Shown here: positions 10,091-22,623 of the stretch, in pieces
How positions within the stretch are numbered: position 1 is the stretch's first letter
Layout of the letters: every line of letters begins with the position of its first letter
Origin: Taxawa tesnikishii (nom. ined.)
Lineage: Eukaryota; Ascomycota; Dothideomycetes; Dothideales
Direction: 5' to 3'
Assembly (NCBI GenBank): GCA_030247885.1
Contig: JAPDRO010000002.1
Span: 992,001 to 1,056,000, forward strand
DNA: 64,000 bases
The notes under the pieces: generated by a model
What the model saw: only the letters and a program-made list of their open reading frames with translations
Databases searched by the model: none
What the model was told of the DNA's origin: nothing
Translations under genes and position numbers: made by a program

Positions 10091-12498
10091 ATGAACGGAA
10101 CAACACCAGCGTGGCAGACGTACAACAACGCAGACGAGCAGAGACCTTACTACTACAACGTCGCGACCAAAGAGACCACTTGGGTAAAGCCTGATGATCT
10201 TCTCACTCCTCCTCAGCGCGCGTCGGGCTGGTCCGAAACCACGGTAAAAGGTGGAAGGGTGTACTGGTTCCGCAAGGACGATAGGAACAAGACAACTTGG
10301 GACGCTCCGCCAGAGTGGAAGCTGCCGACAGGACCTGCCGTGCCAGATGATGCTCCGTACGTGAAGAAATGAGTTTCATTGCACGATCGTAATAGCTGAC
10401 TGGCCTCACAGTCAATTCGTTACCTCCAACTTTCCAAGCTTCGACGCCTCGCGCGACACACGCGACGCACGCGATCAGCGCTCCGAGAGACCACGCGACG
10501 ACCGCAGACACCATGACAGATCCAACTACGACCGCCAAAACGAAGGCTATCGTGGCCAGCTTGCCCCACTCTCAACCGGACCCGAGTTCGCATCCGAGGC
10601 TGATGCCGAGGCGGCCTTCCACAAACTTCTTAGAAGGGCGGGTGTGCAGCCTGATTGGACATGGGAGCAGACCATGCGTGCAACAATCACGGATCCAAAC
10701 TTCAGAGCACTCAAAGACCCATACGAGCGCAAGCAAAGCTTCGAAAAGTTCATCGAGAACATCAAGATCGAAGAGAGGGAGCGCGAGAAAGACCGTGTCA
10801 CCAAGTTGCGCCAGGACTTCAGAGCAATGTTAGTGAGCCATCCGGAGATCAAGCACTTCAGCCGCTGGAAGACGGCACGCCCTATGCTGGAGGGGAAGCC
10901 GTGTTCCGCGCCAGCAAGGACGAGGAGGAAAAGAAGCGCATGTTCTACGAATACGTTGGCGAGCTCAAGAAAGCCCATGACCTCGAAGAGCGTGAAAACC
11001 ACAGAATTGCGATGGAAGGCCTTACTAAGATCGTCAAAGAAATGAATGTTGCGCCTGAGACGCAATGGAACAATGCGCAGGATGCCATTTACGCCAAAAT
11101 TGATGAGATCGACGACGACAGATGGGCTGCTTTGACGAGGTCGGACATCCTCACCGCGTTCCAAAAGCAAATCCATGCCATGGAGCGCGATCTGAATGAC
11201 ATCAGGCAGCGCGAGAAACAACTGGAGCATAGGCGTAGGCGCAAGGCCAGGGAGGGGTTTCTCGCTCTGCTTCAGGAACTGAAAGACGACGAGCGTCTCA
11301 AGCCTGGAACCATGTGGAAGGAGATCTTCCCCATGATCGAAGACGACCCTCGCTTCATAGCATTGATCGAGAACGGAAGTGAAAAGCTAGAAGAAGGTTC
11401 GGGGCCTCTGGACTTCTACTGGGATGTCGTGGAAGAGTTTGACCGCGAAACATCTGATCTGCGCCATGTGGTGGAGGATGTCCTCCATGTAGGTGAACGA
11501 GATGCCATTTCAGAGAATGTCAGCTGACCATCATACAGGATCAACAGTTCAAGTTGCGCCCGCAGCACAGCTTCAGCGACGTTTACCGTGTCTTGCAAGA
11601 TGACAAGCGCACCGCTTCTGTCAACCGTAGCCTCCTGGAAGCCGTCTTCAAGCGCTTGCATCAAAAGGAGCTGGAACGCCAAGAGGACGCTGAACGTGAT
11701 GCTCGACGCAACCAAAGACGCGCAATCGACGACCTCCGTCATATCATCAAGCACCTGAAACCTTCTGTCCAGCTTGGTGATACATGGGACGACGTCCGCT
11801 CTCGCGTAGAACGCACCGAAGAGTACAAGCTTGTGCAGAGCGATGAAGATCGACGTGCCGCATTCGAAAAGCACATGCGCCGGCTCGAGGACGACGCAGA
11901 GCGCGAACGTGCCAGACGCGACGACCGCCGCCGCGATCGCGACCGCGATCGTCGCTCTCACACCCGCGACATCGACCCCTACGAAGCTGATCGTCGAAAG
12001 CACACCGCAGAGCGTGAGCGCCAGTACCGTCAATCCAGCTACAGCGGTCTGTCGCCTCCACCTCGTGAGCGCAGACCACCGCGTGACGACCCGTACGACA
12101 GGGACAGGCGAGAGTCGATCTATGACCGCGAGCGCAGAGAACGTGAGGCCGAACGGGAACGCCAGTACATCAGCCGTGCGGACCCGCGCGCCAAGCCAAG
12201 CGAGCTCGACTACGGCGACAGCAGCGACGGACCCAGCAGGCCCGAGAGCAGCCTCGGAAAGAGAGATGGGAGTGAGCGTGGTGGTTCTGACGTACGCAGG
12301 GTCAAGGTAAGTTCCTTCACCGCTCGACATAGCATTCGCACGGCTAACATGCAACAACAGCGTCCTCGCATTGAGGACCCTCGCAGCGGTAGGTCCATGA
12401 CTCCAGCCACGGGCGGAGCCTTCGGATCTGACGGAGCACAAGATGATGCACCAGCGCTGCAGTCAGGCAGTGAGGAAGGCGAGATCGAGGAAGTCTAG
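10091..12498 (+). CDS. PRP40: U1 snRNP splicing factor Prp40 (one apparent frame break)
   Basis: Prp40 bridges U1 snRNP at the 5' splice site with branch-point factors. Two WW domains sit at residues 5-40 (WQTYNNADEQRPYYYN, TTWVKP) and 46-85 (GWSETTVKGGRVYWFR, TTWDAPPEW). A basic linker and several FF domains follow, starting at AAFHKLLRRAGVQPDWTW. The C-terminus is an Arg/Asp/Glu-rich tail ending GSEEGEIEEV. Exons 10091-10356, 10412-11488, 11539-12306, 12361-12498; the last intron (54 nt, GCTAACA branch) reads through in frame. At 10892-10895 four Gs stand where ARPMLEGEAVFRASK needs five. With one base added the protein is 749 aa and the splice phases agree. It is convergent with RLI1. Confidence 0.93.
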
Positions 12499-13445
12499 GG
12501 GACAAGCCGCGTACCTACCCTCCCATGTATTCGTCGTTAGTCACACCTAGCTAACCACAGTCACAACATCCACGCAGTCAAGCAAGGCCTGAACTTACCA
12601 TCCTTTTTAAAAGGGTGTTCCTTACTGAAAGTTCATTGTGCGCATGCCTCACTGGACCAACAGCGTTATTCCACTTCTCATAGGCGTTCAGTGCGCCTAT
12701 CTGCGCGGCTGTTGCTACCTGTCCAAATGTTGATGCCACAGACGTCCGCACTGTCCGTGCCACATCAACGAGGAATACACACGCAGGGTCGAGTGGACGA
12801 GGGAATTCTTCCAATATTTCTGCGAGAACGGAGACCCAAGCTATCTTATGTCCCTGAAGGAGCTATCCTGCTGTACACTGTTCTAGGACTCTGAACACAA
12901 GTCACCGTCATGAAATGGACCAAATACAACACCGTCCACGAATAAGACAAAGAAACAGGGAGACAAACATGAGCACTGACAAAAGGTGCAAGAACATTCC
13001 ATTGCATGTTTTATCAAACTTGCTATCGCACTTTTCATTTCCGTCACCATTCTTCCCAGCGATCCTCTTTCTGTAGTCATAGCTCAAATAGCGAACTGAA
13101 AGACAATCACTCGTTCCCCCATCATTTGATTGAGACTTTCCAGCTCGTTCATAGCACTCCTTCCCATAGCTGCCAAGTGCATGCGCCATGGATACCATGC
13201 AATACAACATCAACGCGCACTACACACGTCTGACTCCGTCAGCCGCTCACCCGTCTCAGCGGCATGGGTAAGAGATGCTCCCGCATCATGCAGGTCGTCC
13301 TCATCGTCGTCCTCGTCGTCGCCCTCCTGCTCCAGCGCCTCATCCGCCCCGGACTTTAGGCAGCGTCTGCGCGCGCCCTCCGAGCGCTTTGAGAACCCTA
13401 GCGCATGCCTGCTGCACCTTGCTGAGTAGCCACGTGGGACGCCCT
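12499..13445. other. Intergenic between convergent PRP40 and RLI1
   Basis: 947 nt of 3' flanks from both sides. Short ORFs only; a CGTCCTC-type low-complexity patch lies around 13286-13325. Nothing coding recognised. Confidence 0.5.
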
Positions 13446-15433
13446 TCAGGACTCTTCAAGGAAGAAGTAGTTGCCAGCACTCTTCTGTTCCTGGTCAAGC
13501 TGAGAGTCAAGCTTGTTGATACGAGGACGGTAACTGTTGGGATCACGACGGAAGGTGACATCAAGAGACTTCAGGAACCTGTTGCAGCCGGTGAGCAGGG
13601 ATTCGGGTTTCTGAGCGCGCGACTTGACGGATGGTTGACCGTCAAAGACAATGACACGGTCGGCGAGATAGGTGGCCATGATGAAATCGTGCTCGACAAT
13701 GAAGGCGGTCTTCTTGGTGTGCATGATGAAACGCTTGATAACTCTGGCAGCCACGATACGCTGTTCAGAGTCAAGGTAAGCGCTAGGCTCGTCGATCACG
13801 TAGATATCGGCCGGCATTCCGAGAGCAAGGACAATAGCAACACGTTGCAATTCACCACCAGACAGGTTCTGAACTTCCTGGTCGATGAAATCATCGATCT
13901 TGAGGGGCTTGTAGACATCGGTCTGGAATTGTGGGCTCAGGAACGCGGCCTTGATCTTCTTGAAGAACAGCTGGCGGACTGTGCCCTGGAACTTAGGAGT
14001 GATCTTCTGTGGCTTCATGCTGATGCTCATAGGCGGGATCTTCCTGGTGCCGTCCGGTTTTTCGGCACCGGCAAGCATCTTGCAGAAGGTCGTCTTTCCA
14101 GTACCGTTCTCACCCATCATGACGATGATCTCAGAATCGGTGAACTCGCCAGCCTGGACGCTCAGTTGGAATCCACCCAGAGTTTTGGTCATGGACGGAT
14201 ATCCGTACTGGCGTGACTTGTCGACGAGGAACTCTTCGCCAGCCTCGCCGATACGGAACTGAAGGGATTCCTCACGGAAACGCAAGTTCTCGGAGGGAAT
14301 GTTGCCGTCGAGGAAGATGTTGATGCCTTCACGAACGGATGATGGAAGCGTAACCACACCGTAAACGGCTGGCTTTCCGTAGAGCAGGCAGATGAAGTCT
14401 GAAAGGTAATCCAGAACCGACAAATCGTGCTCGACGACAATGACGTAGCAGTCTGGACGCAGGAGAGACCGGATCAGACGACCTGCAGCAAGACGCTGCT
14501 TGACGTCCAAGAAGGAAGAGGGCTCGTCGAACATGTACACGTCGGCCTTCTGCACACAGACGATGGCAATGGCAAAACGCTGCAACTCACCACCAGAGAG
14601 CAGGTCGATGTCACGGTCGTAGACAGCCTTGAGTTCTGCAGTTGGTCAGCTTCCTGTCACGAACTCGCACTGGTTTACTTTCAAACTCACCCAGAGTCTC
14701 AAGGATCTCATCCAATCTGGCGTCATCGACTTGAGAGCGCTGCTTGAGGAGGAAACCCACGGTCCTGTTGGTACCCTTGACGGCCTTTGGAATCTGATCC
14801 ACATACTGAGGCTTCACAACAGCCTTGAGATTGTCCTCAAGCACCTTGGTGAAATAGTTCTGCAGTTCGGAGCCACGGAAGTACTTCAGGATCTCCTCCC
14901 AGTCCGGCGGGTTATCGTATCGTCCCAAGTTCGGCTTCAACTTCCCGCTAAGAATCTTAAGTGCCGTGCTCTTGCCAATACCGTTCGTTCCAACCAGACC
15001 AAGGACCTGGCCAGGTCTGGGCATAGGTAGTCTGTGCAGCTTAAAGCTGTTCGCCGAGTAGCGGTGAGTGACTTGAGACTCGAGGTTGGTGGGTAGATTG
15101 ATGATGTTGATTGCGTCGAAGGGGCATTTCTTCGGGCAGATACCGCATCCGATGCAAAGGCGCTCAGAGATGAAGGCAATCTTGGACTCTGGTGTGACTT
15201 CGATGCAGAGCTTGCCGGTACGCACGACCGGGCAGGATTTCTTGCACTCTTGCCTGCATTTCTTGGGCTTGCACTGTGGCGGAGGAATCAGAGACGCAAA
15301 GTTTGCAGTCAGTCAAAAGAAGTACCTTGTCGCTGTTGACAATAGCGATACTGCAGGAGCAGGTCAGTCTGCGTTCTCACGCAAGATCACGTTTTTCTCG
15401 CTTTGCCACATACCGAGTCAACTTGTCACTCAT
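13446..15433 (-). CDS. RLI1: Rli1/ABCE1 iron-sulfur ABC ATPase, ribosome recycling
   Basis: Essential soluble twin-ATPase that splits ribosomes after termination and supports initiation. Four exons: 15414-15433 (20 nt), 15326-15350 (25 nt), 14691-15273 and 13446-14635. They give 605 aa with no frame break. N-terminus [15 protein letters not shown], then Fe-S cysteine clusters [15 protein letters not shown] (about residues 16-30) and [12 protein letters not shown]. First ATPase: [30 protein letters not shown]. Second: [29 protein letters not shown]. The tail ends ENYFF-like ([10 protein letters not shown]). The two tiny first exons are easily missed by gene finders, which would start the protein after the first Fe-S cluster. 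A long antisense ORF across it is a shadow. Confidence 0.97.
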
Positions 15434-16599
15434 CTTGCTATTGTGCTGTTGTGCCCCGCTGTGATTTTTTCTCCTTATCGGGCGCGATACTCAGGGGTTG
15501 AAGGCAAGGGAAGGCCTGACAGAGTTCTCAAGAAACAAAGCTTGATAGTAACCTTGCCGTCTGTCGGTCGACCTGCGCCGCGTGGAAGTTGTGGTGGTGG
15601 TATACGCTGTTGTCGGTGGTGGGGTGTATTTTTATATTGGGCAGCCAGAGTCAGAATTCATGTGGGTCAGCAGTCGCCTTTACCGCTGATTCGGTCATTC
15701 ACGCGCGGGAGAGTGCAGAAGAAGGCACGCTCCGGACCCGGAGCAGTGGAATTCAGCGCCCGATTTCGAATATATACTGAGTAAAAGTGGTACACAGGCA
15801 TAACTCTTAGAACTGGCTAGTTCAACGGGCTAATCCTCCAAAGTGATCCTCATATACTCGTAGAATTTGAGCTCTTTGTTCTGATTCTCTTCCGCGTTGA
15901 CCATGTTGGAGGGGCTATGCATCGGCGGCTTAGTGGTTGGCGGCTTGCACGGACAGTGTTGTGGTTCACCGTAGAGTCGAGCCGCAGCGCGCATCTCCGT
16001 CTTTGGCTTTGACGCTTCTCAAGAACACATCTGCACACCCACCCACTCCAATTCCACGACACCGCACGAACCACCACCACACCATATCTGTGTACACTAC
16101 CGGGACCACATGAAGTATGGCCTGTGAGTACACTTCCTTCATTCCTTCCTGTCATCCTCAGGCGCGGAAAATGGGCGGTCTTGGCAGTCCCGGATCTGCC
16201 TGAGCCATCCCATCTACCCACCACATACTGCACCTCACTGTCATCTGTATCATGCCATATACTTTACAATCTTGTTTACTGCACACTTCTGTACTCGTCA
16301 GACGCCCCAAACACTCGCAACAAGCGCTACGCTGGCCTTGCCTGGCTAGGCGGTCGTCAACGTCTTCTATCAACCTCCCATCAAATCCATCCATTTCACG
16401 ATCCGACTTGGTCTTTACTACGTCCGAGAGACCTATTGCGTTGTTTGCCGGGGGATGAGTCGCCTCACCATGCTGTCCACGTCTACCAATTTCCAGCGCA
16501 CCACACCCAACGCGTCTTGAGATACAATGCTGACTGGTCATCACAATAGCCGGGCCTATTCTACTGTCCTCAATTCAGACCGCCCCATCCGCCGCTTCC
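15434..16599. promoter_or_regulatory. Divergent promoter region of RLI1 and CHD1
   Basis: 1.17 kb between two divergent start codons. It contains a CACC/CCACCACC-rich patch near 16035-16085 and pyrimidine-rich sequence before CHD1. No gene recognised. Confidence 0.5.
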
Positions 16600-19500
16600 A
16601 TGTTGAATGGACACCTTTCCCGTGATAACGAAGTTCGCGCGACCACGAATATGTCACCCTCACACAGCGAGAGCGAATTGTCCGACGTCAATGACCAGCA
16701 GATGACCGACGTGCCTGCCGATCTGCAAGACGGGAATGGAGACGACTCGATGGAAGATGCTATGCACGAGATGGAAACGTCAGAATCGGACAACGATGAG
16801 GATGCCGAAGGCTCTGAGGATGCAGAATACGAAGAGGCATTGCCGCAACCTATCCGTACACGTCAGAGCACCTCGTCATCACAATCACCACGTCCAGCCA
16901 AGCGGAAAGCAAGCGTAGACGACGATGATTACATGCAACAGAACCCGGAGCTCTATGGGCTTCGTCGTAGCGTATGGATCTTCCTCATCGTTGAGCGACC
17001 CGCCGCTAACCGTGTCTCAGGGTCGCTCTCGCCCCACTCGCAGAGTGGTTCGTCTTTCCTGTCTCGATTGTCCTGCTGGGTTGTACTGAGATTGTGCCGC
17101 AGATTCAAAGCGATTCCGATGATGACTCAGGGTCCGATGTCAACACTGGCAGATCTCGCAAGAGGCTAAAACCTGCCTCTGCTGTCCGTCAACGTATGTT
17201 GTCGTGTGACCCTATACCACTACTAGACCAATTAGCTAACCCATCGTAGCAGCTTCTACTCGTGCTTCGTCCAGGGAAGTGTCAGCGGCTGATTCTAACG
17301 AAGACGACGTCTATGGTGGCGCTCGAGGACGCGACTTTGCACGCAAGCATCGCCGCAAACTTCAGGCCGCCTCTGGTGGTGGCACTCCTAACCTTGGCGA
17401 AGTTCGCTTTTCGACGAGGCGGGCGGCCAAAGTCACAAATTACAATGAGGACGACGAAGATCCCTTTAGCGAAGACGAGTCCGAAATGACTCCCAATTAC
17501 TGGGCCGTAGACCCTGAGGAGGAAGCTGCGGCTATCGATGTCGTCCTCAACCACCGAATTATGGAGGGCAAGGGTGAGTGTCTGCTATCGACACTAAGTG
17601 GAGTTCTCATGTTGCTAACCTTGCCGCAAGACCCTCAGACCACGGACAAGCACGACTATGAGTTCCTCATCAAATGGCAGGGCCAAGCGCACTATCACGC
17701 CACATGGGAGCCGTGGTCGTCCCTTACCTCCTACAAAGGTTTCAGACGTCTCGAGAACTACTTCCGCAAGGTGGTGAAAGAAGAGCAGGCTGTCTTGCAT
17801 GATTCGGATATAGCACCTGAAGAGAAGGAAAAGTGGACTTTAGATCGTGAGACATACCTCGACGCTCTGGAAGACTACAGGAAGGTGGAAAAAATCATCG
17901 GTCAAAGAGAAGGCGACGAGGAGGATGAGTACTTCGTCAAGTGGCGCGGGCTGTTCTACGACAGCTGCACGTGGGAACCCGCATCACTGGTGAGCGAGCT
18001 TGCACAGACAGAGATCGATCGCTATCTCGACCGGTCATCGAAACTCCCGGTTTCGGACAAGAAGGAAGCCAACCTTGCGACGCGCTCACCATACAAACCT
18101 TTCCGGACACAACCAGACTACATCAAGTTCGGTCAGCTCAGAGAGTTCCAAATGCACGGCATCAACTTCCTTGCGCACAACTGGTGCAAGGGAAACAATG
18201 TCATTCTCGCTGACGAGATGGGACTTGGAAAGACTGTACAGACAGTTTCGTTCATGAATTGGCTCATACACGATCGTGGCCAGCAAGGACCGTTCATTGT
18301 CGTGGTACCTTTGTCCACGATGCCAGCTTGGGCCGACACTTTCAACAACTGGGCGCCACAAATCAACTACGTTGTCTACAACGGCAACGAAGCTGCTCGT
18401 CGTACTATCCAGGAGTATGAGCTTCTCGTTGATGGCAACCCGAGGAAAATTAAGTTCAACGTGCTTCTTACGACGTATGAGTACATCCTCTTGGATGCGC
18501 CTTTCCTTCAACAGCTGAAGTGGCAATTCATGGCTGTTGATGAAGCCCACCGTCTTAAGAACAGGGAGTCTCAGCTCTACGTCAAGCTTATGGATTTTGG
18601 TGCACCTAGCCGGTTGCTCATCACTGGAACACCCATGCAGAACAACCTCACCGAGCTTGCAGCGCTTATGGACTTCCTTATGCCTGGTGTGGTCACAGTC
18701 GAAGAAGACATTGACTTGTCATCGGAAAATGCGCAGCAGAAGCTGGACGAGCTTACCAAGGCCATCACGCCATACATGATTCGCAGGACTAAGCAGAAGG
18801 TGGAAAACGATCTTCCGCCCAAGACCGAGAAGATCATCCGTGTTGAACTGTCCGATGTTCAGCTTGAGTACTACAAGAACATCCTCACCCGCAACTACGC
18901 CGCTCTCAATGCAGGTGCCAAAGGTCAAAAGCAGTCCTTGCTCAACATCATGATGGAGCTCAAAAAGGCTAGTAACCATCCATTCATGTTTCCGAATGCG
19001 GAGGAGCGTATCTTGGCCGGTAACAACAGTAGAGAAGAACAGCTCAAGGCATTGGTTACCAGTAGTGGCAAGATGATGCTTTTGGATCGACTACTTACCA
19101 AGTTGAAGAAGGACAACCATCGTGTCCTCATTTTTAGTCAAATGGTTAAGATGCTCGATATCCTTGGCGACTACCTTCATCTCCGCGGTCATCAATATCA
19201 ACGACTCGATGGTACGATCGCTACGGGACCGAGACGTCAGGCAATTGATCATTTCAACGCTCCGGACAGCAACGACTTTTGCTTCATCCTCTCAACGCGC
19301 GCTGGTGGTCTGGGTATCAATCTCATGACAGCTGACACTGTCATTCTGTTCGATTCTGACTGGAACCCTCAGGCCGATCTGCAAGCGATGGCCCGTGCTC
19401 ATCGTATTGGCCAGAAGAATCCCGTCACCATCTATCGATTGGTTTCCAAGGACACCGTTGAGGAAGAGGTACTCGAACGTGCCCGAAACAAGCTTATGCT

Positions 19501-21544
19501 TGAGTACATCACCATCCATCGGGCTGTGACAGACAAGGACGCGCGAGTGCTCAACGACACTCTTGCAAAGGCTGGTGTCAGCACCGCTGAACCTACATCC
19601 ACCGACGATATCTCCCAGATTCTCAAGCGTCGTGGTCAAAAAATGTTTGAGCAATCCGGCAACCAGAAGAAGCTGGAAGAGTTGGATATTGATGATGTTT
19701 TGGCGAACGCAGAAGAGCACAAGACTGAGCAGTCAGCCGGCATCATCACCGATGGTGGTGATGAGTTCCTCAAGAGCTTCGAGTACACTGATGTCAAGCT
19801 TGACCTCGAATGGGACGACATCATCCCCAAAGCCGAACTCGACAAGATCAAGGACGAGGAGAAGAAGAAGGAGGAGGAGGAATACCTCAATTCCGTCATC
19901 GAGCAAAACCAGCCTAGGAAGCGTAAAGCACCCGCGGATGAGGCACGTGAGCAGCGCGCGGCGAAGAAGCGAGCGCGGGATCTTGCTGCAGAGGCCGCCG
20001 CAGACGCTGAGTCAGACGGCGAATCTGCCAGTGAGGCTGATCCGAAGCGACCCTTGAGCGAAAAGGAAGTACGCAACCTCATCCGAGCGCACGAAAAGTA
20101 CGGTTCAATCGAGGAGAAGAAGGATGAGATTATCAAGGAGGCCAGACTCATCGGCAGAGACTACGATCTCCTCAAGTCTACTCTTGACGAAGTGGTTGCA
20201 ACGAGCCATCGCCTTCTGAAGGAGGAGGCAGAACGAGTACTGGCACTTGAGCGCGAGTCCAACAAGCCGGTCACCAAGAAGGACAAGAAGGCTGTTCTCT
20301 TTGACTTCAGAGGTGTCAAGCGGCTCAATGCGGAGACTATCATCGAAAGACCGGTCGAGATGCGGATGATTAGAGAGGCCACTGGCTCCACTTCGGACTG
20401 GCGCAACTTCCGCGTTCCGGAAGCTTCCAAGCCTGCCAACTACACCTGCCCGTGGGGAGCGCGAGAAGATGGCATGCTATGCGTTGGTATTGCTAAGCAC
20501 GGCTACGGCGCATGGACTGCAATTCGCGATGACCCCGAGCTTGGCATGTCCGACAAGTTTTACCTCGAAGAGCATCGCGTTGGCATCAAAGAAGAACGCA
20601 GCAAGGCAGATGAGAAGAACGCCAAATCGCCCGGCGCTGTACATCTAGTACGTCGTGCCAATTACCTTCTCAGCGTTCTCAAAGACAAACTCAGCAACGG
20701 CACCAACGAGCGGGCAAAGAGAGCCATCGAGAATCATCACCGCAACAATAAGAAGCACCTTGCTGGCCAACGCCGTCTCGATAGGAACGGCAGCATCTCT
20801 GCCAGTCCTGCACCGGTCCGCAAGCTTCAGCGAGAGGACTCCAGTCGTCACCGGGCCGGCAGTCAAAGCGAGCATCGTAGCTCCATCGATCGCCGCATGA
20901 CCGACCACAAAGGCTCGCCTGAGCAGCGCCACCGCAAGTCCAACGGTGAACACCGCCCATCTGAAGATCGCAAGCACTCACACCATGCCAGCTCCCCTCT
21001 GGGCGTGTCAAACGGCGATTCCAAACCGACCTCTGCTGCGGATGACCACATGCGTCGCCTCTTCAAGCCTATCCGGCAAGGTTTGGTCCGGGTTCGGGAC
21101 GCCACCAGAGCAAATGTGCCCGACGACAACAAGCGGCTGGCCATTATCAAGCAAGAACTCATCAAGACTGGCGAGTTCATCAAGGAGCTGGCTAGGGATG
21201 GCGGCCCGGCGAAACAACTCAAGCTATGGTATGTCAACCTGCTTGTTATATACGGGACCAGTGCTAACAGCCATTCCAGGGACTTCATTAGCAAGGAGTA
21301 CTGGCCACAGGCCAAAAAGGCTGAGAAGTTTGTCTCTGGACAAAAGCTGCAGGACATGTACGTCAAAATGGCAGCGAAAGACATCCGCGATGCCAAGGAG
21401 AGCAAAGACGGCAAGGCTCCCTCCAAAACGTTGTCTTCCGACGGTTTGAAGTCTGCAGTCCCGGCAAAGACTGCTTCCTCTTCTTCGACCAACGATGTGA
21501 GCGCCGCCAATGGCGCCGCGAAGGAAGCCCACCCAGAATCTTGA
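16600..21544 (+). CDS. CHD1: Chromatin remodeller Chd1
   Basis: Nuclear ATP-dependent nucleosome-spacing enzyme linked to transcription elongation. Exons 16600-16971, 17021-17047, 17103-17193, 17250-17573, 17631-21228, 21280-21544 give 1558 aa with no frame break. The acidic Ser-rich N-terminus ends in PELYGLRRS-GRSRPTRRV. Tandem chromodomains lie at about 235-335 and 352-405 (KWQGQAHYHATWEPW; KWRGLFYDSCTWEP). The Snf2 ATPase starts near residue 440: LADEMGLGKT, VDEAHRLKN, ITGTPMQNN. The C-lobe has STRAGGLGIN and ARAHRIGQ (about 825-865). A SANT/SLIDE-like DNA-binding part follows (WGAREDGMLCVGIAKHGYGAWTAI), and the C-terminal helical domain LFKPIRQGLVRVRD spans the last intron. Met at 16651 is an alternative start. 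The 57-nt intron 17574-17630 reads through in frame. Confidence 0.97.
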
Positions 21545-22623
21545 TCATCACAACTCGTTACACGTACAGCAAGCATTGACGACGGCGTTGTCCGCGAGCA
21601 CGCCAGGATATGCAAAAACCATTTGATCTAACGGCTTTCCTTTTCTGTTTGTCAAAGAGGCAAACATCGGAACACAGAACCAAAAAGGGCAAGGGGGCAG
21701 CAGGAACGGACTGGAAGCTCGGTGCGTTTGTTCATTCTTTATTGTGTTGTTCTGGCATGGTGTACATGGCGTATCTTGCAAGTTTCGGGGACAGTACTTC
21801 TGGGGAGACACGCGCTCCATGGATATGATGGGGGTTCGGATGTGCATGTGGGGCTTTACTGGATGTGGACTTGCATGAGAAGCGTTCTCTGTTATGCATA
21901 TATGCTACGCCGGCGAGCGTGCCAGATGGCGTTGTCTTCTTTTCGCATCTATTGTGCGCAGCGATGTTTACACTGCTTTGCTGCCAGTGCGTACCGATAT
22001 CAAAATGCACTCACTCCCAAACCTTGCCTGTGTCTGTAGCCTCACATGCTCCGTGGTCATCTGTTGCCCGCTTCCGGGCGCAGTATAGTGTTCGCAACAG
22101 GCCGCCAGGCTAGACTGCTCTTGCGGTAGGCCCCTCGCGTGTTGCTGTCGGAAAGACTGCTTTCCACAATGGCTAAAAGGGGCGCCGGACTATCTTGACC
22201 TTGCTGAACGGCATTGTCTCAAACTGATTGCGCTACCTCGTGTGAAGGTTTGCGCAAGTCGTCCGGACGACTTTTCGCCGGCATGTATATACGCAGGGCG
22301 GAATTCCCGAGATTCACATAGAGACTGTATTGACGGAAAAGGTGGGCAACATCGGTAAGCAGAAATCTCGTAGTGGAACATCTCGAGGTCCGAGCCGGAC
22401 GGTCTATAAGCTGTAAAAATGCCTCCCCATATATACCATACGATCAGACGCCACTCTTTTCTGCCTGATCTGGAGCGTTTAAATCCACGTGATTTTGTAC
22501 ATTCCCGTCGCGGAAAGAGTCCACAAACATACGCCGCGTATCGCACATCTTTTCCTTGCAATACCCTACAAAAAAACGTTCGCTTTCGGTCACAGAAGTC
22601 AAACAGGCGCGCACTCCAGGACC
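21545..22623. other. Intergenic between convergent CHD1 and the aminotransferase
   Basis: About 1.1 kb holding the two 3' flanks. Several short ORFs on both strands, none with recognisable content. No repeat or RNA gene seen. Confidence 0.5.

Noticed and set aside
11416-12441. Minus-strand ORF of 341 codons
   Set aside because: Antisense to the charged C-terminal half of PRP40; no family features.
13275-14216. Long plus-strand ORF of 313 codons
   Set aside because: Exactly antisense to the second ATPase of RLI1; a shadow of its codon usage.
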